This document shows, in pieces, positions 7,288 through 10,760 of a stretch of 10,760 nucleotides of DNA (positions are counted from its first letter, which is position 1; each line of letters opens with the position of its first letter). The DNA comes from Amoebophrya sp. AT5.2 (lineage: Eukaryota > Sar > Dinophyceae > Syndiniales > Amoebophryaceae): positions 1 through 10,760 of the forward strand of contig RXOD01006289.1 in the NCBI GenBank assembly GCA_005223375.1, in the 5' to 3' direction. Under the pieces are notes generated by a model that worked only from the letters and a program-made list of their open reading frames with translations, was not told where the DNA came from and searched no databases. The position numbers and the translations under genes were made by a program.

Positions 7288-9979
7288 TCAGCGCGGGTAC
7301 ATGGGCGACCCCTGCGGGAGCGTGGAGAACCGGAAATTCGGGCCTGGCAGTTTCGTCGACAGCAAGCCCGAAGTGCCCGTAGTTGCGGCCGCACCACCAG
7401 CGCTCGCAAGCCCGGCGCTCGACCTGGGGTGCAATGGCGAGCGTGTCGTTGTCCACCTCTTCGCCCCTGAAGAAGTTGAAGTTGTTCCTGCTCCACCTCC
7501 CGGCGGTGCCACCGTTATCAGCTGGTGCAGCCCCCCGCCGGTTCCTGAATTCAAACCACCTCCTGTGCTGCCCCTCTCCGTTGGGTGAAAGGTGCTCGTG
7601 CTGCGCTGATGTTGGTGCAGTGCTGACGATCCAATCTCGTTCGCACCAACGCGAAGACCCTTTCGTTGCGCAAAAAGCAAGCTCTCCGGCGACCGCGCGC
7701 GGGTGTTGTAACTGGCCTTCAGAAATTTGTTGTTCGTTGTCGCCGAAGCCGGTGCGTACGTGCTCAGCTTACTGTCGGAGCCCGACGACGCTCCCCCACC
7801 TCCGGACGAGGCCCCCGATGACGAGGACGCCCCCGCCGTGGTCGTTACGCCGGGAAGGTCGGCGTTTTTGTTCGCTCCCGCTGTTAGTGGTGGTGGTGTC
7901 GGGGATACCCCGAGCGGCGAGCGTTTCGCCTGTTGGTACTGGGTCGAGGATTTCTTATTTCGTTGTTCTTCTCTCCCCGGGGTCATGATGACCGCCGGCG
8001 GCTTGTCCGGGGACGGGCACGGCGTCACCGCGCCCGGGATTGCCGACTGGCCGGCGCCGGAGGCGGCCGCTTGCTGCAGCTGGTTGCTGTTTGCGAGGAA
8101 GAAGGTCTTCGCGCCGGTGGTGGGAACCGCCTTGGACCCCTGCGCCGCGTTCAGGTTGACGTTGGTGCCGGCGGCGCCGCTGGACCGGGCGGACGAAATT
8201 TTCGAGATAGTGGAGGAGGCGGAGGACGTCAGGAGGTTGTCGGAAGCCGCCGTGTCACCAGCTGGAGCTGCGTTCTGCTGATCGTGGGCGAGGACGTCGG
8301 CTCCTGGAGCTGGACGACCAGGGCCACCGCGCCCACTGCTCGGCAGCGCGGCCGCGAGGTCCTTTTTCAGCTGCGACGTCTTCGTGACGAACCCGAAGGC
8401 GGTCGGGGGCTGTGAAGACGATTGCGCAGCTGTAGGCCTCTTAATCCGGCTCGAGGACGCGGCGCGCGAGATGTTCGTGGCGAGATCCGGGGCCGCGGCA
8501 GCTCCTGCTGCTGCTGCTGGTTTATGGCCTGCCGTTGGCGAGGGAGAAATTCCGAAGTGCCGCAGATTTGCCGTGCTGGAGGACGGGGGTGGGTGACCGC
8601 CATGATCCAGCGTTGCGCCACCGCCTACCCCCGGGGAACGAAAGCCGGGGGCGGTAGAAATGCCGATGCCGCCAATAGTTGAGTTCTTTCCGCTCGACGT
8701 GGCGGGGACGGACACCACGCGGGTCGGCTCGAAGGAAGAGGCCGGCCGCAGGGGCTGGGCTGATGTTTTCAGTGCAGAGAAGCTTTGCCTATGGTTTGAA
8801 AAAGAAGGCCCCGACCCCGATGCCGATCGCAAAACGAAAACCTTGATAAAAAAAATACGTTTCATCGGCGGCACGACGTGTGAGGGGTCCAACTTCTGCA
8901 GAATCAAATGCAGTTCGCGTTTGAGCAGCTCGGCCTGCTGGCTCATGGGGTCCGCCGGCTCGCTATTTTCCGCCGCCTTTTGCAGGGCGCGACCAGGAAC
9001 ACTCGGCTGGTAACTGGGAGCGATGAGACGAAAAGTAGAGCTATGCTCTTGATGCAAATGCATGCATCGATAAAGTATTGAGTGCCTGCAATGAATCAGA
9101 GAATGAGAAAGACGAGCTGAGAAATAAATGAGAAAAGTAGAGCAGCACCTGTCGAGCTTTGCCTTTACCCCCTGGATGAAGGTCATGGAGCTGTCAGCCG
9201 CCTGCCTCAGGCCCGCCACCTTCTCGCGCTTTTTTGCCACCTGCTCCTCAATCGAGTCCCGCTGCTTGCCGAGGCCTGATGGTTGTCGTTTGAGTTTGTG
9301 AAAGACCACTTGATGTTCGTCCACTGACTTAGTCAGTGTGATCAGAGTTGCATTTAGAACACAAAAAAAATGAAAGCAATGAGAAGCACAAGAAGTACGA
9401 GCCAGCTCCTCTTTCAGCGTCTTGTTTTTGCCTTGTGCCTCCTCATAGCTCGTCTTCAGCTCCTTCAGGTGGTTTGCGTAGCCTGGGTGTTTACGGGTGC
9501 TCCATGTGCTGGCACGCTGGCTGATGTCCTCCCTCTGTAACTCTACCCACTGGTATGATGCTGATGATCTTCATGGATCCAGCAGTCCTACTCTTTCAGA
9601 AGCAAGGAACAAAAACAACTAACTTTAGCTTTACAATTACACACAATCAACACAATAGACCTTCTTTTTCTTCTTTGATGGTAGTTTCTGCCTCCGCCAG
9701 CTCCTTCCGGAAGGCGCCGTTGGAGGCGATGATTTTCCACTGCGAGAAGATTGCCATCACCGCGACTTTGTCGGTGGTTTTGAAGATGCGTCCGTATCGC
9801 TGCTCGAGGTTTTGCAGGAGCGCCACGCGAAGCTTCTTGTTCTCGCGGGAGACGCGCTCGATCTCGGTCTGGATGTCGTTCACGTACTGCGCCAGTTCGA
9901 GGGCGCGGTTGCGCGGCCCCGGATTCATGTTGTTCGGGGGATTGCTACTCCCGCTGCTGGACGCACAAGCCGCCGGCAT
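7288..9979 (-). CDS. Coiled-coil protein with long low-complexity tail, 4-5 exons
   Basis: Proposed exons on the minus strand are 9979-9661, 9542-9399 (or starting at 9560), 9323-9149 and 9013-7288. They keep one frame throughout (2364 nt, 787 aa). A further in-frame 99-nt intron may lie at 8858-8760, giving 754 aa. The ATG at 9979 is the first in its frame after a TAG. Residues 20 to about 260 are largely charged helix with heptad-like spacing, including IEFVSRENKKL-like helices (ERVSRENKKLRVALLQNLEQ, 41-60), KVAVMAIFSQWKIIA (71-85) and AELLKRELHLILQKLDP (about 239-255). The remaining 500 or so residues are Ser/Gly/Ala/Pro/Thr-rich and basic, with SPLGVSPTPPP and Gly/Ser runs, and look disordered. 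There are no transmembrane segments or catalytic motifs. I recognise no family. A structural or cytoskeletal role fits the coiled coil and the kinesin neighbour, but that is inference. Confidence 0.78.
8760..8858 (-). other. Possible in-frame 99-nt intron in coiled-coil gene
   Basis: The donor is AAAC/GTATTTTT at 8858 and the acceptor AAAACATCAG ends at 8760, both in phase 1. The segment is T-rich and, if translated, gives a hydrophobic stretch (RIFFIKVFVL...) unlike the surrounding disordered protein. Because 99 is a multiple of three and there is no stop, the sequence alone cannot say whether it is spliced, retained or both. Confidence 0.45.
9014..9148 (-). other. Intron 3 of coiled-coil gene, 135 bp, phase 2
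   Basis: The donor is GACAG/GTGCTGCT at 9148. The acceptor ATCGCTCCCAG ends at 9014 after a pyrimidine-rich stretch. The join reads VKAKLDS/YQPSVPGRALQKAAEN. The intron has no stop in this frame, so it could be retained; the Cys/His/Tyr-rich translation it would give does not match its neighbours. It carries two direct copies of GAAAAGTAGAGC (plus strand 9030-9041 and 9132-9143), close to its two ends. Confidence 0.72.
9324..9398 (-). other. Intron 2 of coiled-coil gene, 75 bp, phase 1
   Basis: The donor is GGCTC/GTACTTCT at 9398. The acceptor TAAGTCAG ends at 9324 after an intron with a T-rich centre. The splice joins ...KTLKEELA to LDEHQVVFHKLKRQ in phase 1, and both sides are charged helix. 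The intron contains in-frame stops for the exon 2 frame. Confidence 0.75.
9543..9660 (-). other. Intron 1 of coiled-coil gene, 118 or 100 bp, phase 1
   Basis: The donor is GAAG/GTCTATTG at 9660. Two acceptors keep the frame: GGGTAG ending at 9543, giving KEEKE/ELQRED, and ATCATCAG ending at 9561, which adds six residues. The first continues the coiled coil smoothly; the second has the more usual CAG. Removal is needed because the exon 1 frame reaches a stop shortly after the donor (TGA near 9647). Confidence 0.7.
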
Positions 9980-10048
9980 GATCTTTTGAGTTTGACTCTT
10001 AGTTTTAGAACGTCTGTTTTTACTGTGTGCTTCGGAGAAGTGCACCGT

Positions 10049-10318
10049 CTAAAACGGGCGCTTGTTGCTCGTATGGACGAGCTTTCGCTTTGCCATTTTG
10101 CGCCAAGAAAGGTGGCCAATTTGCTCCGGCTGGTCTCTCATCTCGGGCTCGACGGACGTAACCGCCCATGGTGAGCTGGCGGAGAAACAGAAATCGAAAT
10201 GACGAGACGCGCCAGGGCCAGCTTCTGCGGTGTCTAAAGTAAGTGCCCCGACTTTTATTGGGGACGGTTCCGAATCGAATTTCAGCCGGATACCGGAATG
10301 CGCTTCCGGTATCGCCAT
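10049..10318 (-). CDS. Doubtful small ORF, 89 aa
   Basis: The ATG at 10318 opens 89 codons ending in TAG at 10049. The translation (MAIPEAHSGIRLKFDSEPSP...) is mixed and not low-complexity, with a basic end (KMAKRKLVHTSNKRPF). It overlaps a 103-codon ORF in another frame of the same strand, so at most one is real. A strong inverted repeat covers codons 3-10. The ORF could be a small gene, an upstream ORF in a 5' UTR, or chance in GC-rich DNA. No family is recognised. Confidence 0.22.
   Translation of the reverse strand: MAIPEAHSGIRLKFDSEPSPIKVGALTLDTAEAGPGASRHFDFCFSASSPWAVTSVEPEMRDQPEQIGHLSWRKMAKRKLVHTSNKRPF
10290..10312. repeat. Perfect 9-bp inverted repeat (hairpin)
   Basis: ATACCGGAA at 10290-10298 and its exact complement TTCCGGTAT at 10304-10312 are separated by TGCGC. 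In RNA from either strand this would form a stable 9-bp stem with a five-base loop. Confidence 0.85.
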
Positions 10319-10398
10319 GCTCCCTTGGCAAGGAAGGTAAATAGCGGTTGGTCTTGGTATGCTTCGTCCTCGTTCTTGGAATCGGTCGACATTGGCTT

Positions 10399-10413
10399 CG
10401 TCGTTAGACGACG
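10399..10413. repeat. 6-bp inverted repeat
   Basis: CGTCGT at 10399-10404 and ACGACG at 10408-10413 are separated by TAG. The repeat lies about 50 nt downstream (minus strand) of the right-edge gene's stop. Confidence 0.6.
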
Positions 10414-10440
10414 TACTTCATGCAACATCATAAACTTTTA

Positions 10441-10458
10441 AGAAGTAAATTTGCTTCT
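10441..10458. repeat. Near-palindrome just after the right-edge gene's stop
   Basis: The 18-mer AGAAGTAAATTTGCTTCT is self-complementary except for one T/G pair of positions. It begins 2 nt after the TGA on the minus strand, so it falls in the 3' UTR and could mark an RNA 3' end or be chance. Confidence 0.5.
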
Positions 10459-10460
10459 CG

Positions 10461-10760
10461 TCAGCCGCCGCCGTCCGCGTCCTCTACGGCCACTAGCTCG
10501 GTGACCGTCGAGAACCACTTTCCGTGTTCGTCTCGCCACATGCCGAGACAGAGATCGAATTCCGGGTTTTCCAGTTCCCACGAGTAGTGGTGGCCGGCGT
10601 AGTCCGCGTCCCCGGCGAAAAAGTGGCGATCCTTCCAGTGGTACCGGAACGGGTCCGGGACGATGCCCACTGTCTCGAACAGCGAAGTAGAAGTGGCATC
10701 TACAGCCTCGTTCCGCGGCGATAAGGAGCCGCCCGGACTCGACGGGCTCCGGCTACCGCC
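10461..10760 (-). CDS. C-terminal 100 codons of an unrecognised protein (runs off right edge)
   Basis: The minus-strand frame is open from the window edge to TGA at 10461. About 28 Ser/Pro-rich residues (SRSPSSPGGSLSP) are followed by a compact, aromatic- and acid-rich segment: FETVGIVPDPFRYHWKDRHF, then FAGDADYAGHHYSWELENPE, then FDLCLGMWRDEHGKWFSTVT. A short acidic, glycine-rich end (EDADGGG) closes it. The density of Trp, Phe, Tyr and His with alternating charge looks like a folded beta-rich domain, unlike the disordered proteins elsewhere in the window. I do not recognise the family, and no start codon is visible because the gene begins outside the window. Confidence 0.7.
   Translation of the reverse strand, partial: GGSRSPSSPGGSLSPRNEAVDATSTSLFETVGIVPDPFRYHWKDRHFFAGDADYAGHHYSWELENPEFDLCLGMWRDEHGKWFSTVTELVAVEDADGGG

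Larger units (their letters stand above)
9980..10460. promoter_or_regulatory. Spacer upstream of coiled-coil gene
   Basis: These 481 bp separate the right-edge gene's stop from the coiled-coil gene's ATG. The stretch contains three inverted repeats (10290-10312, 10399-10413, 10441-10458) and a doubtful small ORF at 10318-10049. A pyrimidine-leaning CCCGTTTTAG at about 10050 could be a splice acceptor about 70 nt before the downstream ATG. A promoter role is inferred from position. Confidence 0.4.

Noticed and set aside
7383..8415. Plus-strand ORFs of 160-201 codons opposite the coiled-coil gene's tail
   Set aside because: They are antisense of GC-rich low-complexity coding sequence and show no recognisable motif. 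The minus-strand frame is longer and joined to spliced coiled-coil exons.
9050..9072. ATGCAAAT and ATGCATGCAT in intron 3, resembling an octamer-type site
   Set aside because: A short motif inside an AT-rich intron is expected by chance, and nothing else supports regulation there.

Overview
The window looks like nuclear DNA of a single-celled eukaryote. The predicted proteins are interrupted by short introns (75-135 bp) with GT...AG ends, there are no bacterial-style operons or ribosome binding sites, and coding DNA is GC-rich while introns and spacers are AT-rich. All four gene models lie head to tail on the minus strand. Same-strand gene runs, very long Ser/Ala/Gly-rich disordered regions and small introns would suit an alveolate of the dinoflagellate or Amoebophrya type. 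That assignment is inference only, because no rRNA or other marker gene is present.

Layout from right to left, which is the direction of transcription. (1) 10760-10461: the last 100 codons of a gene that enters from the right edge. It ends in a compact, aromatic- and acid-rich domain that I do not recognise. (2) 10460-9980: a spacer with three inverted repeats and a doubtful 89-codon ORF. (3) 9979-7288: a four- or five-exon gene for a protein with an N-terminal coiled coil and a long low-complexity tail (787 or 754 residues). (4) 7287-6617: a spacer. (5) 6616-2320: a two-exon gene for a 1387-residue N-terminal-motor kinesin. It has intact nucleotide-binding motifs but a strongly altered microtubule-binding half, and its motor domain becomes continuous only when a 133-bp intron is removed. 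(6) 2319-1259: a spacer filled mostly by a degenerate 57-bp tandem repeat of about 12 units, bordered by two similar AT-rich blocks. (7) 1258-1: the first 419 codons of a disordered protein that runs off the left edge.

The kinesin is the only protein whose family I can name. The coiled-coil protein and the disordered protein beside it could be cytoskeletal partners, but nothing in the sequence proves a shared function. The points most worth testing are these: whether the kinesin and the left-edge ORF are one gene joined across the 57-bp array, since an in-phase donor and acceptor exist; the divergent kinesin motor; direct and inverted repeats at intron ends that resemble introner-type insertions; and the regularly spaced hairpin motif in the 57-bp array.
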